Assembly (NCBI RefSeq): GCF_019048065.1
Contig: NZ_CP077291.1
Location: 2,728,001-2,792,000 of the forward strand
Source of the DNA: Citrobacter farmeri
GTDB taxonomy: Bacteria > Pseudomonadota > Gammaproteobacteria > Enterobacterales > Enterobacteriaceae
Direction of reading: 5' to 3'
Length of the DNA stretch: 64,000 nucleotides
The number at the start of each line of letters is the position of its first letter. Positions within the stretch are counted from its first letter, which is position 1. The notes below the pieces were generated by a model. That model searched no databases and was not told the DNA's origin. It worked only from the letters and a program-made list of their open reading frames with translations. Shown one piece after another: positions 9,973 through 22,226 of the stretch. The position numbers and the translations under genes were made by a program.

Positions 9973-11613
9973 TTAGCGAATACTCAGCAGTGCATCAAAC
10001 AGAGAGTTGGCGGTTTGCAACACCTGGGCGTTAGCAAGGTAATACTGCTGGAAACGTTGCAGGTTGCCGTACTCTTCGTCAAGGTTGACGCCGGAAATAG
10101 ACTGTTGCTGATTACTCAACTGCGTCACCACGTTGCCCTGAGTGGTGCTGCTGGTTTTCAGCGTCGCGGTTTTGCTACCCACATCACTAACGAGCGTAGC
10201 ATAGGCATCGTTAAACGATTTTGAGCCGCCCACCGTGGTGTCTTTTTTTTGCAGATCCAGCAGCGCCTGACCATTGCGGTTGTCGCTCTCACCTGCCGTT
10301 GCGCTCTCTGCCATCGCAATTTGCGATTCGTTGGTGACCTTCACGCCCATGTTAATGATGGCGTCGCTGACCGGTTTTAAGGTGAAGCTATCATTTTTAG
10401 CTGCTCCCGCCCCTATGGTCACTTCCAGTCCATCGAAGGTCAGTTTCCCGCCCACTTCTGTCGCTTCGAAGCTGGTATTATCAGCCAAACGCGTGACCTG
10501 CCATTTCGCGCCGTCGTACACCATTTTATAGTCGGTCGCCTGGACCGAAGAGGCAACCTTCACCTCCGCGCTGACAGCCGCCGTGCCGGTATTTTTGCCA
10601 TTTTTAAGCACTGCCGGACTACCGATGCTAAAGAAATCGACATCGGTATTGCCATTCGCATCGTAACCTTCCCTGTGCTGCTGATTAAATGCGTCAGCAA
10701 ACGCCAGTGCCAGTTGCCCCAGCGTATTGCGCGTCTGATCCAGATCCTGAGAACGGAAGGTCAGCAATCCGCCGAGTGAACCGGTCGTAATCAATTTTTC
10801 CGGAATTTCGATATTGCCCGCGATGGAATCTACATAGGCAACGGTGGTACGCGAAGGATCGGCTTGCGATGGTACGGCCGCTAACTGACGTGCATTGCTG
10901 CCCTGTACCAGCGAATAGCCGTTCGCCATGGTGATGTTATAAGTACCACCGTCCTGAATGCTGACTTCCACGCCGACAATTTTATTCAGCTCGCTGACCA
11001 ACTGGTCGCGCTGATCAAGCAGGTCATTCGGCGATGCCCCGGCCCCCACGCCGGTCAGACGCGAGATCTGGTCGTTCAGACTGGCAATCTGCTTACTGTA
11101 GTTGTTGATCTGAGCCACGCTGGAGCCGATCGCGATATTGACCTGTTTATCCTGGTCGCGCAGATACTGGTCGGTCGTTTTAAACTGGTTAACCAGCCCG
11201 TTGGCCTTGCCAATCAGCGTCTGACGCGCCGCCGGGTCTTCGGCGTTACTCACCAGCGTTTGCAGGCTGGTGAAAAAGTCCTGCATTGAAGCGGAAACAG
11301 AGCTGGTTTTGCTGGCCAGCAGGTTGTCAATTTTGGACATCTGCTCATAACGGGTCGTCAGGCCGCTGCTCTGATTCTGCGCTGCACGCAGCTGATTAGT
11401 AATGAACGAATCATATTCGCGCTGTACACCCGAAACATAGACACCATTGCCCACCCAACCACCGGCACCCAGCGTGCTATTGGCTTGCGCCATAATGGTC
11501 GTCTGCCGGGTATAGCCCGCAACGTTATAGCTGGAAATGTTGTTACTGGCAGTATTCAGCGCCGCCTGAGCCGCGCTCAGCCCGCTCATGGCGTTATTAA
11601 TCAAGCTGGACAT
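9973..11613 (-). CDS. flgK: Flagellar hook-associated protein FlgK (HAP1)
   Basis: This 546-residue hook-filament junction protein begins MSSLINNAMSGLSAAQAALN with the rod/hook N-terminal signature (ASNNISSYNVAGYTRQT). It ends in the conserved helix LQRFQQYYLANAQVLQTANSLFDALLSIR. The central region is variable, as usual for HAP1. A sigma-28 promoter in the 65-bp gap after flgJ lets flgKL be expressed as late genes. The size is close to E. coli (547) and Salmonella (553) FlgK. Confidence 0.96.
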   Translation of the reverse strand: MSSLINNAMSGLSAAQAALNTASNNISSYNVAGYTRQTTIMAQANSTLGAGGWVGNGVYVSGVQREYDSFITNQLRAAQNQSSGLTTRYEQMSKIDNLLASKTSSVSASMQDFFTSLQTLVSNAEDPAARQTLIGKANGLVNQFKTTDQYLRDQDKQVNIAIGSSVAQINNYSKQIASLNDQISRLTGVGAGASPNDLLDQRDQLVSELNKIVGVEVSIQDGGTYNITMANGYSLVQGSNARQLAAVPSQADPSRTTVAYVDSIAGNIEIPEKLITTGSLGGLLTFRSQDLDQTRNTLGQLALAFADAFNQQHREGYDANGNTDVDFFSIGSPAVLKNGKNTGTAAVSAEVKVASSVQATDYKMVYDGAKWQVTRLADNTSFEATEVGGKLTFDGLEVTIGAGAAKNDSFTLKPVSDAIINMGVKVTNESQIAMAESATAGESDNRNGQALLDLQKKDTTVGGSKSFNDAYATLVSDVGSKTATLKTSSTTQGNVVTQLSNQQQSISGVNLDEEYGNLQRFQQYYLANAQVLQTANSLFDALLSIR

Positions 11614-11646
11614 GGAAGTTCCTTTTAATCCTTCAGTTACAGATCA

Positions 11647-11673
11647 TTATCGGCAGCAGGTCACGGGACTTGA
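11647..11673 (-). promoter_or_regulatory. Sigma-28 (FliA) promoter for flgKL
   Basis: On the minus strand the sequence reads TCAAGTCC, 11 bases, GCCGATAA. This fits the FliA consensus TAAAGTTT-N11-GCCGATAA with a perfect -10 element and spacing. It lies 34 bp upstream of the flgK ATG and matches the known class 3 promoter of flgK in E. coli. Confidence 0.9.
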
Positions 11674-11678
11674 GCCAT

Positions 11679-12629
11679 TTAGAAGAGATTGTCGAGATTC
11701 GTGTTGTAGGCATTGCTCACCTTTTCGCTCATCGACTTCAGCTGTTGGATCATGCTGGTCAATTTACGCGCATAGTTTGGATCGGTGGCATAGCCCGCGC
11801 TCTGCAACGCTTGTGCGCCCTGCTCTGCCGTGGCGGCCGTGGTCACGGCTGCGTAGCGCGGATTACGGGTCAGCAGACCGACGTAATCCGACAGTGCTTC
11901 GAGATAGGAGCTGTATACGCGGAATTTGGCCTTCACCTTCTTCGCTTCGCCGTTTTCATATTCAGTGGTGGTGATTTCCGTCACCGGCCCTTTCCAGTTG
12001 CCGGAGGCCTTCACACCAAACAGGTTGAAGCTCGGCTCGCCGTTTTCCCGGCGGATCTGCCGTTGGCCCCAACCTGATTCCAGTGCCGCTTGCGCGAGGA
12101 TCAAGTGATGCGGTACGCCACTCTGTTCACTGGCCAGACGGGCAGGAAGGGACAGTTGCGCCAGGAAGTCTTTGCTGTCGCCGGAAAGTGGTTCATCATT
12201 GCTCTCCAGCGTTCTCGGGATCGCTTTACGCACCAGCTGCGTCAGCGCCTGATTCTGATAGCTGGTCACCGTTTCCAGCGGGAACTTCATCGGCACCTGC
12301 GGGGTTTCTTCCGCAGGCTGTACCTGCCCCTGCGTCATCTGTTTAACCATCATTTCCGCCAGCCCGAGTCCTTTTCCGGCGGTCATCTGCTGCGCAATCT
12401 GCTGGTCATACATGCTGGTATACAGACGCGTCTGATCGCTGCTAAAGACGCCATCTTTCGGCAGTGCTTCACGCATGCTTTTCAGCATCATCTGGACGAA
12501 CATCCCTTCCACCTGACGGGCTACCGGACGGATGTTAGCCGCCGGGTCCTGACCCGCCTTCGCCTTCAGTTCGTTCAGCGATTGCGCATCCCAGGCGGCA
12601 CTGGCCATCAGTTTGCTGTCGCTAATCAT
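11679..12629 (-). CDS. flgJ: Flagellar rod cap / peptidoglycan hydrolase FlgJ
   Basis: This 316-residue protein has two functions. An N-terminal rod-capping domain (about 1-150, [20 protein letters not shown]) guides rod assembly. A C-terminal glucosaminidase domain (about 155-310), with LAQAALESGWGQRQI carrying the catalytic Glu and later YxxYxxLxDY-type residues (YSSYLEALSDY), opens the peptidoglycan. The start was set at 12629 (MISDS), as in the family; ten extra in-frame codons upstream are not conserved. The start overlaps the flgI stop by one base (TGATG), suggesting coupled translation. Confidence 0.95.
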   Translation of the reverse strand: MISDSKLMASAAWDAQSLNELKAKAGQDPAANIRPVARQVEGMFVQMMLKSMREALPKDGVFSSDQTRLYTSMYDQQIAQQMTAGKGLGLAEMMVKQMTQGQVQPAEETPQVPMKFPLETVTSYQNQALTQLVRKAIPRTLESNDEPLSGDSKDFLAQLSLPARLASEQSGVPHHLILAQAALESGWGQRQIRRENGEPSFNLFGVKASGNWKGPVTEITTTEYENGEAKKVKAKFRVYSSYLEALSDYVGLLTRNPRYAAVTTAATAEQGAQALQSAGYATDPNYARKLTSMIQQLKSMSEKVSNAYNTNLDNLF

Positions 12630-13726
12630 CAAATGATTTCCAGTTTTGCGCGCAAGCAACCGGCGCTCTGCATGGACTGCAGGATTGACATCAGATCCAT
12701 CGGCGTCGCCCCCAGCGCATTCAGCGCACGAACCACGTTGTTCAGATTGGCGCTGGAGCGGACGCTTTGCAGCGAACCCCCGCTCTGGCGCAGATCGATC
12801 TGCGTTTGCGGCGTTACCACCGTCTGACCGCCGCCAAACGGCGTATCCGGCTGGCTTACGTTGGCCTGACGGTTAACGGTGACGGAAAGATTCCCCTGCG
12901 CAACGGCGCAGCTATCCAGCGTCACCTCACGGTTCATCACCACCGAACCGGTACGCGAGTTGATCACCACCTTCGCATCCTGAGGCGTCACGTTCACCTC
13001 CATATTCTGGATATCCGCCAGGAAGCGAACCTGAGAACTGTTGCCGCTCGGCACACGAACCTGAATCGTACGCGCATCCAGCGCGGTGGCGCTGCCAAAG
13101 CCTCGCGACCGGTTGATGGTGTCGGCAATCTGCTGCGCCATGGCGAAATCTTCATTATTCAGTTGTAGATTCAGCGTGTTACCCGCGCCAAACTGACTGG
13201 GCAATTCACGTTCAATTGTAGCCCCGTTGGTGATCCGACCGCCGTTAAGCTGGTTCACCTGCACGCTGCTGCCCCCTGCGGACGCCCCGGCCCCGCCAAC
13301 TAAAATGTTTCCCTGCGCCAGCGCATACACCTGACTGTCGACCCCTTTCAAGGGCGTCATCAGCAACGTACCGCCGCGCAGACTTTTCGCGTTCCCCAGC
13401 GAGGAGACGACCACGTCGATAGTTTGCCCCTGACGGCCAAAGGCCGGGAAGGAGGCGGTGACCATGACCGCCGCGACGTTTTTCAACTGCATGTTCGTCC
13501 CGGTCGGCACAGTGATCCCGAGCTGCGAGAGCATGTTGTTCAGGGTTTGGGTGGTAAAGGGGGTCTGGGTGGTCTGGTCACCCGTCCCATCCAGCCCCAC
13601 CACCAGACCATAGCCAATTAACGAGTTTTCACGCACGCCCTGCACGCTGGTCAAATCGCGGATGCGATCGGCATGCGCCAGCGTGGCGGCGAGGACCAGT
13701 ACCAGTCCAACAACAGATTTCAACAT
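12629..13726 (-). CDS. flgI: Flagellar P-ring protein FlgI
   Basis: This 365-residue periplasmic protein forms the P ring in the peptidoglycan layer around the rod. A Sec signal peptide is visible ([19 protein letters not shown], cleavage near residue 19). It is followed by the conserved [33 protein letters not shown] region. Two Cys residues, one in [10 protein letters not shown] and one near the C terminus ([13 protein letters not shown]), form the known disulfide that depends on DsbA. It lies 12 bp after flgH and overlaps flgJ by one base. Confidence 0.97.
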   Translation of the reverse strand: MLKSVVGLVLVLAATLAHADRIRDLTSVQGVRENSLIGYGLVVGLDGTGDQTTQTPFTTQTLNNMLSQLGITVPTGTNMQLKNVAAVMVTASFPAFGRQGQTIDVVVSSLGNAKSLRGGTLLMTPLKGVDSQVYALAQGNILVGGAGASAGGSSVQVNQLNGGRITNGATIERELPSQFGAGNTLNLQLNNEDFAMAQQIADTINRSRGFGSATALDARTIQVRVPSGNSSQVRFLADIQNMEVNVTPQDAKVVINSRTGSVVMNREVTLDSCAVAQGNLSVTVNRQANVSQPDTPFGGGQTVVTPQTQIDLRQSGGSLQSVRSSANLNNVVRALNALGATPMDLMSILQSMQSAGCLRAKLEII

Positions 13727-13738
13727 GGGAGACCTCGC

Positions 13739-14437
13739 TTACATCGGCGACAGGTTAAGGAAGAAACGCTGGAGCCAGCCCATATTTTGCGCTTCGTTGA
13801 TATAGCCGTTACCGACATATTCAATACGTGCATCCGCAACCTGAGTTGACGGAACGGAGTTGCTGCCGCTGATGGTGCGCGGATTCACAACCCCGGAGAA
13901 GCGGATGAACTCAGTGCCCTGGTTAATGGCGATCTGTTTTTCACCCACGACATGTAAATTGCCGTTAACCAGCACCTGATCGACGGTCACCGTCAGCGTG
14001 CCGCTAAAGGTATTGCTGGCGTTGGCCCCGCCCTTACCGTTAAAGGTGTTACCGCCGGAAGCCTCGACGTCCGCTCGCGCGTTGCCGAATAACCCCTGCA
14101 GATAGCGTGGGACGGTATCGAAACCAAAGTTAGTTTTGCCATCGCGACTGGCGTTGGCGGAGGAGCTCTTACTGGCGCTGACGTTTTCCTGGAGTACGAT
14201 GGTCAACGTGTCGCCGATGTTGCGCGGACGGCGGTCTTCAAACAGAGGCTGATAGCCATAGTTGATGGGCTGCGCGGACTGAAAAATCGAACCATTTGCC
14301 ACCGGCGTCGGGCCAGGAACAGGCTGCGCCGTGGTCGCGCCCTGCACGAGCGGAGTGGAAGGTATCCAGGCACATCCTGACAGTGAAACCACCAGCAGGG
14401 CCATGATCGGGTAAGCGTGCGCAGCGTTTTTTTGCAT
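13739..14437 (-). CDS. flgH: Flagellar L-ring lipoprotein FlgH
   Basis: This 232-residue outer-membrane lipoprotein forms the L ring, the bushing through which the rod passes. The lipobox LSGC at about residues 19-22 follows a hydrophobic signal ([12 protein letters not shown]). The mature part has the conserved [27 protein letters not shown]. The C terminus is [17 protein letters not shown], standard for the family. It lies between flgG (57 bp upstream) and flgI. Confidence 0.96.
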   Translation of the reverse strand: MQKNAAHAYPIMALLVVSLSGCAWIPSTPLVQGATTAQPVPGPTPVANGSIFQSAQPINYGYQPLFEDRRPRNIGDTLTIVLQENVSASKSSSANASRDGKTNFGFDTVPRYLQGLFGNARADVEASGGNTFNGKGGANASNTFSGTLTVTVDQVLVNGNLHVVGEKQIAINQGTEFIRFSGVVNPRTISGSNSVPSTQVADARIEYVGNGYINEAQNMGWLQRFFLNLSPM

Positions 14438-14494
14438 TGCCTTTATCTTCTGAATCAGGGTGCCGGTGAGACGGTAGCCTCACCGGACAACGCC

Positions 14495-16046
<1,552 letters not shown>

Positions 16047-16066
16047 TACGTTATCCCGTCAGGCGC

Positions 16067-17347
16067 TTAGCGCAGGTTAACCAGCGTGTTGAGGATCTGG
16101 TCCTGAGTCTTGATGGTCTGCGCGTTTGACTGATAGTTACGCTGAGCGACGATCATGTTCACCAGTTCTTTACTCAGATCCACGTTCGAAGATTCCAGCG
16201 CGCCGTTGGTCAGCTTACCGAAGTTACCGGTCCCCGCCGTCCCCAGCAGTTCCACACCGGACGCCTGCGTGGCGGCCCAGACGTTATCCCCCTGGGAGGC
16301 CAGACCTTCGTTGTTGGCGAAGTTCGCCAGCACGATCTGCCCAAGCACCTGCTTCTGTTCGTTGGAATAGTTACCAACCACTGTGCCATCGTCGTTAATC
16401 TGATAGCTGACCAGATCGCCCGGTTTGTAGCCGTTTTGCGTGGTGGCAATGACAGCGTTAGTCCCGGTGTTCTGCTGCATGGAGTTCTGCAGACTAAGGG
16501 TGAAGGTCGCGGGAACCGCACCATTCACTGTCCCCGTGGTGATCTCGAATGAAGGCGTGGCATTCGCCGCCCCCAGCGTCCAGGTTGGTTCGGTAGCGGG
16601 TGGAACAGGTGCAACTTCGGTATATTCTTTTACGGTATCCAGCGAGCCGTTCTTATCAAATGTCATCTGTGCGGATTTCACCAGCGGCGAGTTGGCCACG
16701 CTGGAGTCCTGAGTCCATATATCCCAGGTGTTATCGCCGGTCTTAACGTAATACAGGTTAATATCATGCTGATTACCCTGACTGTCGAACACCGTTACGG
16801 GTGCGCGTTTGTTGTAGCTGTCAGCGTCTGTTGGTTTGAAAGGCGTATTCGCAGGCAGCTTATCCGTTGAGTTCAGGTTGATCTGCATCGCGGCGGTATC
16901 GGTGCTTTTCGCCCCCATCAGGGTATTTGGGATGGTGATCGGCCCCGGGTTCGCCCCTTGCTGAATGGTCGGCGGCGTACCGGTTGCCGGATAGCCGGTC
17001 AGTTGCATACCCTGCATGTTGACCAGATTGCGGTTTTCATCGAGCTTGAACTGACCGTTTCGGCTGTAGAAAACCGAACCGTTGCTGTCGACCAGACGAA
17101 AAAAGCCGTTCTGGCTAATGGCGACATCCAGACCCCGACCGGTGTTGGTGGTCGTGCCGTCGGTAAAGTCCTGCGTGATACCCGCGACTTTTACCCCCAG
17201 ACCGACTTTCGAACCGGCAAACATATCTGCAAAGGATGCCGCACCGGATTTAAAACCATAGGTCGCGGAGTTGGCGATGTTGTTACCGATGACATCGAGG
17301 TTGGTGGCTGCGGCATTCAGGCCGCTAACCGCTTGTGAAAAAGCCAT
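16067..17347 (-). CDS. flgE: Flagellar hook protein FlgE
   Basis: This 426-residue major hook subunit begins AFSQAVSGLNAAATNLDVIG and has the axial motif NNIANSATYGFKSGAASFAD. It ends NMIVAQRNYQSNAQTIKTQDQ with the usual C-terminal helix. E. coli and Salmonella FlgE are 402-403 residues, so this one is about 24 residues longer. The extra length falls in the surface-exposed centre, around the Pro/Thr-rich EVAPVPPATEPTWTLGAANA (about residues 242-262). It follows flgD by 25 bp. Confidence 0.96.
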   Translation of the reverse strand: MAFSQAVSGLNAAATNLDVIGNNIANSATYGFKSGAASFADMFAGSKVGLGVKVAGITQDFTDGTTTNTGRGLDVAISQNGFFRLVDSNGSVFYSRNGQFKLDENRNLVNMQGMQLTGYPATGTPPTIQQGANPGPITIPNTLMGAKSTDTAAMQINLNSTDKLPANTPFKPTDADSYNKRAPVTVFDSQGNQHDINLYYVKTGDNTWDIWTQDSSVANSPLVKSAQMTFDKNGSLDTVKEYTEVAPVPPATEPTWTLGAANATPSFEITTGTVNGAVPATFTLSLQNSMQQNTGTNAVIATTQNGYKPGDLVSYQINDDGTVVGNYSNEQKQVLGQIVLANFANNEGLASQGDNVWAATQASGVELLGTAGTGNFGKLTNGALESSNVDLSKELVNMIVAQRNYQSNAQTIKTQDQILNTLVNLR

Positions 17348-17372
17348 GATGACTCCTGATTAGTGTGAAGGC

Positions 17373-18071
17373 TTAGATTATCTGCCGTACTTCGTCGAGG
17401 GTGGTGGTTCCGTAAGTGCCCAGATCCAGGGTGTTACCGCTGCTGCTGCGAATCACCCCTTGCACCAGAGCGAACTGTAGTGGTTGCGCCACCAGCTGTG
17501 TCGCACCGTTACTGGCGGTTATCGCCACGTTATACGAGCCGTTCGCCGCCGTCGTGCCATCGGTCAGGGTGCCATCCCAGGTAAAGGTGTGGACACCGGC
17601 CTTCAGCGCGCCAATCTCAATTGTGCGTACCACTTTGCCGTCTTTGTCGGTAATGGTGGCGGTGACTTTGTCAGCCGGCTGTTGCAACTCAACGCCAAAC
17701 GGCGTGGTCGTGGTGGTGGCCCCCTCTTCGGTGCCTTTGCCCGCCAGAACGGTGGTGCCCGGGATCATCACACCATGGCCAATCAGCGTACTGGCTTGCA
17801 ACGACTGATTGTTGTCGATCTGCCCGGAAATCGATCCGAGCGTGGTATTGAGCTTCTCAATACCGCTGACGGTGCTAATCTGCGCGAGCTGCGTGGTCAG
17901 CTCGTTGTTCTGCATAGGGTTGGTTGGATCCTGGTTCTTCAGTTGCGCCACCAGCAACGTCAGAAAGCTGCTTTGCAGATCGGACGCGTTACTGCCCGTC
18001 AGTGAACTGCCGCTGCTGGAGCTTTTCACACCGGTGTTAGTCGGATCGTTAACGTTTACCGCAATAGACAT
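17373..18071 (-). CDS. flgD: Flagellar hook assembly scaffold FlgD
   Basis: This 232-residue hook-cap protein adds FlgE subunits to the growing hook and is removed when FlgK arrives. The conserved N-terminal region, SSFLTLLVAQLKNQDPTNPM (about 31-50), is followed by a tudor/FnIII-like domain (FTWDGTLTDGT). The C terminus, RSSSGNTLDLGTYGTTTLDEVRQII, is typical. It lies 11 bp downstream of flgC. Confidence 0.96.
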   Translation of the reverse strand: MSIAVNVNDPTNTGVKSSSSGSSLTGSNASDLQSSFLTLLVAQLKNQDPTNPMQNNELTTQLAQISTVSGIEKLNTTLGSISGQIDNNQSLQASTLIGHGVMIPGTTVLAGKGTEEGATTTTTPFGVELQQPADKVTATITDKDGKVVRTIEIGALKAGVHTFTWDGTLTDGTTAANGSYNVAITASNGATQLVAQPLQFALVQGVIRSSSGNTLDLGTYGTTTLDEVRQII

Positions 18072-18082
18072 GGCTGTCTCCT

Positions 18083-18487
18083 TTACTGGCCCAGTGTCAG
18101 CGTTTTAAGCATCATGCTTTTAACGGTGTTGAGGACTTCGACGTTAGCCTGATAGCTGCGGGAGGCCGACATGGTATTAACCATCTCACCGACGACATCA
18201 ACGTTAGGCATCTTCACGTAGCCATTGGCATCGGCCAGCGGATTGCCTGGCTCGTAGACCAGTTTGTCCGGAGCCTGGCTCTCAATGACGTCAGAAACTT
18301 TCACACCGCCCGTTGCCGCGCCAGGCGCAGCATCTACCTGGAAGACCACCTGCTTCGCGCGATACGGTTGACCATCCGGTCCCGTAACGCTGTCGGCGTT
18401 GGCCAGGTTACTGGCGGCCACGTTCAGACGCTTGGACTGCGCCGTTAATGCCGAACCGGCAATATCAAAAATATTCAGCAGCGCCAC
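18083..18487 (-). CDS. flgC: Flagellar proximal rod protein FlgC
   Basis: This 134-residue rod protein begins [20 protein letters not shown] with the motif [15 protein letters not shown]. It ends with the rod helix [21 protein letters not shown]. It stacks on FlgB in the proximal rod. Only 3 bp separate it from flgB, so the two are almost certainly translated from one message. Confidence 0.97.
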   Translation of the reverse strand: MALLNIFDIAGSALTAQSKRLNVAASNLANADSVTGPDGQPYRAKQVVFQVDAAPGAATGGVKVSDVIESQAPDKLVYEPGNPLADANGYVKMPNVDVVGEMVNTMSASRSYQANVEVLNTVKSMMLKTLTLGQ

Positions 18488-18490
18488 GGA

Positions 18491-18907
18491 TTAGTTCCCT
18501 CCCTGTAGCACGTTCATCATGCCTTTAATCTGTCCGCTCAAGGCAGTCAGGCTCATTTGGTACTTCAGGCTGTTATCTGCAAACTGCGTGCGCTCCCGGT
18601 CCATGTCGACGGTGTTGCCATCGAGCGAAGGCTGGTCGGGAATGCGGTAGAGCAGATCCGTAGACGGGGCCGTGATGGCCTGGGCAGGAATATGCTGGGC
18701 GGAGGTTAATGCCAGCGACACGCCGCTGGTTTCTTGCCGTCCACGCACCATGACTTTTTTTAACTCACTGGCAAAATCCATATCGCGCGCCTGATACCCC
18801 GGCGTATCGGCGTTAGCAATGTTGGCGGCTAACACCTCTTGCCGTTGGGCGCGCAGATTCAGCGCTTCCTGTTGAAAACGTAAAGCGGCATCGAGCTTAT
18901 CGAGCAT
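18491..18907 (-). CDS. flgB: Flagellar proximal rod protein FlgB
   Basis: This 138-residue rod protein is encoded by the first gene of the flgBCDEFGHIJ operon. It begins [20 protein letters not shown] and has the axial motif [20 protein letters not shown]. It contacts the MS ring side of the rod and is an early export substrate. It is divergent from flgA across about 156 bp, where FlhDC-dependent class 2 promoters are expected from E. coli and Salmonella. Confidence 0.97.
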   Translation of the reverse strand: MLDKLDAALRFQQEALNLRAQRQEVLAANIANADTPGYQARDMDFASELKKVMVRGRQETSGVSLALTSAQHIPAQAITAPSTDLLYRIPDQPSLDGNTVDMDRERTQFADNSLKYQMSLTALSGQIKGMMNVLQGGN

Positions 18908-19063
18908 ATCTCCCCCGCAGATGACAAAATTCAGCCGACAGCTTAAATCCCATTACGCGCGCGTTATCGCCGGAATAAACGCAAAATGGGTCGCTATTTG
19001 TTGCGTTGATGGTTGCGTCACACGGGTAGAATCCTGTCATTGCGAAAACGGTGGGAGGTGACA
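18908..19063. promoter_or_regulatory. Divergent flgB / flgA control region
   Basis: This 156-bp region separates the flgB and flgA starts. In E. coli and Salmonella it holds FlhDC-activated class 2 promoters for both directions. I see a GC-rich alternating CGCGCG tract near 18957-18964 and a GGGAGG ribosome site for flgA at 19053-19058. I could not assign FlhDC half-sites with confidence. Confidence 0.5.
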
Positions 19064-19720
19064 ATGCAAACGTTAAAACGTGGATTAGCCATGCTGGCGC
19101 TGCTGTTCAGTCCCCTGACGCTGGCCCAGGATTTGAATGCACAACTGAACGACTGGTTCGTCCAGCGTCTGGCTGGATTCAGCGACGATGTGGTCGTTAC
19201 CGTCCGGACGCCGCCCAATTTGCTGCCGCATTGTGAAACGCCGACGTTCAGCATGAGCGGGGCAAAACTGTGGGGAAACGTGAATGTGCTGGCACGTTGC
19301 GCCAATGAAAAACGTTACCTGCAGGTCAACGTGCAGGCGACGGGAAACTATGTGGTTGCCGCCGCCCCCGTTTCCCGTGGTGGAACGCTTGGCCCGGCCA
19401 GCGTTACGCTAAAACGTGGACGGCTTGACCAGCTCCCTCCCCGCACCGTGCTGGATATCAGCCAGGTCCAGGACGCGGTAAGCCTGCGCGATCTGGCGCC
19501 AGGGCAAGCCATCCAGCTCAGTATGCTGCGTCAGGCGTGGCGAATTAAGGCCGGACAGCGCGTACAGGTGGTTGCCAACGGCGATGGATTTAGCGTCAAT
19601 GCGGAAGGTAAAGCCCTGAACAATGCGGCGGTAGCGCAGAACGCACGAGTGAGAATGTTATCGGGTCAGATTGTCAGCGGTATTGTCGATCCTGATGGGA
19701 ATATTCTTATTAACCTATAA
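19064..19720 (+). CDS. flgA: Flagellar P-ring assembly chaperone FlgA
   Basis: This 218-residue periplasmic chaperone is needed for FlgI P-ring assembly. It has a Sec signal peptide (TLKRGLAMLALLFSPLTLAQ, cleavage near residue 20) and a C-terminal SAF domain with VQVVANGDGFSVNAEGKALN and VSGIVDPDGNILINL. The start at the 19064 ATG is supported by GGGAGG 5 bases upstream; 17 further in-frame codons upstream are not conserved. It is first of the flgAMN transcript and divergent from flgB. Confidence 0.95.
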   Translation: MQTLKRGLAMLALLFSPLTLAQDLNAQLNDWFVQRLAGFSDDVVVTVRTPPNLLPHCETPTFSMSGAKLWGNVNVLARCANEKRYLQVNVQATGNYVVAAAPVSRGGTLGPASVTLKRGRLDQLPPRTVLDISQVQDAVSLRDLAPGQAIQLSMLRQAWRIKAGQRVQVVANGDGFSVNAEGKALNNAAVAQNARVRMLSGQIVSGIVDPDGNILINL

Positions 19721-19725
19721 TGAGT

Positions 19726-19752
19726 TAAAGATTTTATCGCGGCTGCCGATAG
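19726..19752 (+). promoter_or_regulatory. Sigma-28 (FliA) promoter for flgMN
   Basis: TAAAGATT, 11 bases, GCCGATAG: a near-perfect FliA promoter. It begins 6 bp after the flgA stop and lies 62 bp before the flgM ATG. It explains how flgM is expressed both from the flgA class 2 promoter and from its own late promoter, as known in Salmonella. Confidence 0.92.
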
Positions 19753-19813
19753 TGATTACACATCAGATGATAGCTGACCGCTACAGCATAACCCCTCGAT
19801 GAGGATGATAAAA

Positions 19814-20107
19814 ATGAGCATTGACCGTACCTCACCTTTGAAACCCGTTAGCACCGTCCAGGCGCGAGAAACCACGGATGCGCCGGTACTCAAAGCGCGT
19901 CAGGAAAAAACCTCGACGGCAACCAGTACCAGCGTGACGTTAAGCGATGCTCAGGCAAAACTGATGCAGCCTGGCGCGGGCGATATCAACATGGAACGCG
20001 TTGAGGCACTCAAAACCGCTATTCGTAACGGCGAGCTGAAGATGGACACGGGGAAAATTGCCGACTCGCTGATCCGCGAGACGCAGAGCTACCTCCAGAG
20101 TGAGTAA
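19814..20107 (+). CDS. flgM: Anti-sigma-28 factor FlgM
   Basis: This 97-residue inhibitor binds sigma-28 (FliA) until hook completion, when it is exported. It begins [20 protein letters not shown]. The C-terminal sigma-binding region (about 41-97) has the conserved [15 protein letters not shown] and [20 protein letters not shown]. The start was set at the ATG at 19814, as in E. coli; two earlier in-frame ATG codons at 19799 and 19805 are not conserved. It is followed by flgN after 8 bp. Confidence 0.96.
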   Translation: MSIDRTSPLKPVSTVQARETTDAPVLKARQEKTSTATSTSVTLSDAQAKLMQPGAGDINMERVEALKTAIRNGELKMDTGKIADSLIRETQSYLQSE

Positions 20108-20115
20108 CTGACCGT

Positions 20116-20538
20116 ATGACTCGCTTGTCAGAAATACTCGATCAAATGACGGCTGTGCTGAATGACCTGAAAACGGTAATGGACGCCGAACAGCAACAAC
20201 TCTCCGTGGGCCATATCAACGGTAGCCAGTTGCAGCGTATTACAGAAGAAAAAAGTTCTCTGCTGGCGACCCTGGACTATCTGGAACAACAGCGACGACT
20301 GGAACAAGATCCACAGCGTAGTGCGAACGATGATGTTGCCGAGCGCTGGAAAGCGATTACTGATAAAACGCAGCACTTACGTGATCTGAATCAGCATAAC
20401 GGCTGGCTGCTGGAAGATCAGATTCAGCGCAATCAACAAGCGCTTGAGGTATTGAAGCCGTATCAGGAACCGTCGCTGTACGGTGCGAACGGTCAACCCT
20501 CTTCTGCCTCTCGTGGCGGGAAAAAATTCTCTATTTGA
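20116..20538 (+). CDS. flgN: Flagellar export chaperone FlgN
   Basis: This 140-residue, highly helical cytosolic chaperone keeps FlgK and FlgL export-competent. It begins MTRLSEILDQMTAVLNDLKT; the middle is rich in Gln, Glu and Leu heptads. The C terminus, GQPSSASRGGKKFSI, matches the family. In Salmonella FlgN also stimulates flgM translation. It is last in the flgAMN transcript, with a strong hairpin after it. Confidence 0.95.
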   Translation: MTRLSEILDQMTAVLNDLKTVMDAEQQQLSVGHINGSQLQRITEEKSSLLATLDYLEQQRRLEQDPQRSANDDVAERWKAITDKTQHLRDLNQHNGWLLEDQIQRNQQALEVLKPYQEPSLYGANGQPSSASRGGKKFSI

Positions 20539-20542
20539 TGAT

Positions 20543-20575
20543 TTCCGGATGGCTTTATTTCGCCATCCGGAATGG
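20543..20575. terminator. Hairpin between convergent flgN and murJ
   Basis: A perfect 11-bp inverted repeat, TTCCGGATGGC/GCCATCCGGAA, surrounds an 8-nt loop. It sits between the stops of flgN and murJ. It lacks a long T-run on either side, so it may act as a weak bidirectional terminator or an mRNA-end protector. Confidence 0.6.
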
Positions 20576-20580
20576 TTCGA

Positions 20581-22176
<1,596 letters not shown>

Positions 22177-22226
22177 TTAGTCTACCTGGATTACGGTGAA
22201 TTACTACCGCCAGATGTTACAGGGGG

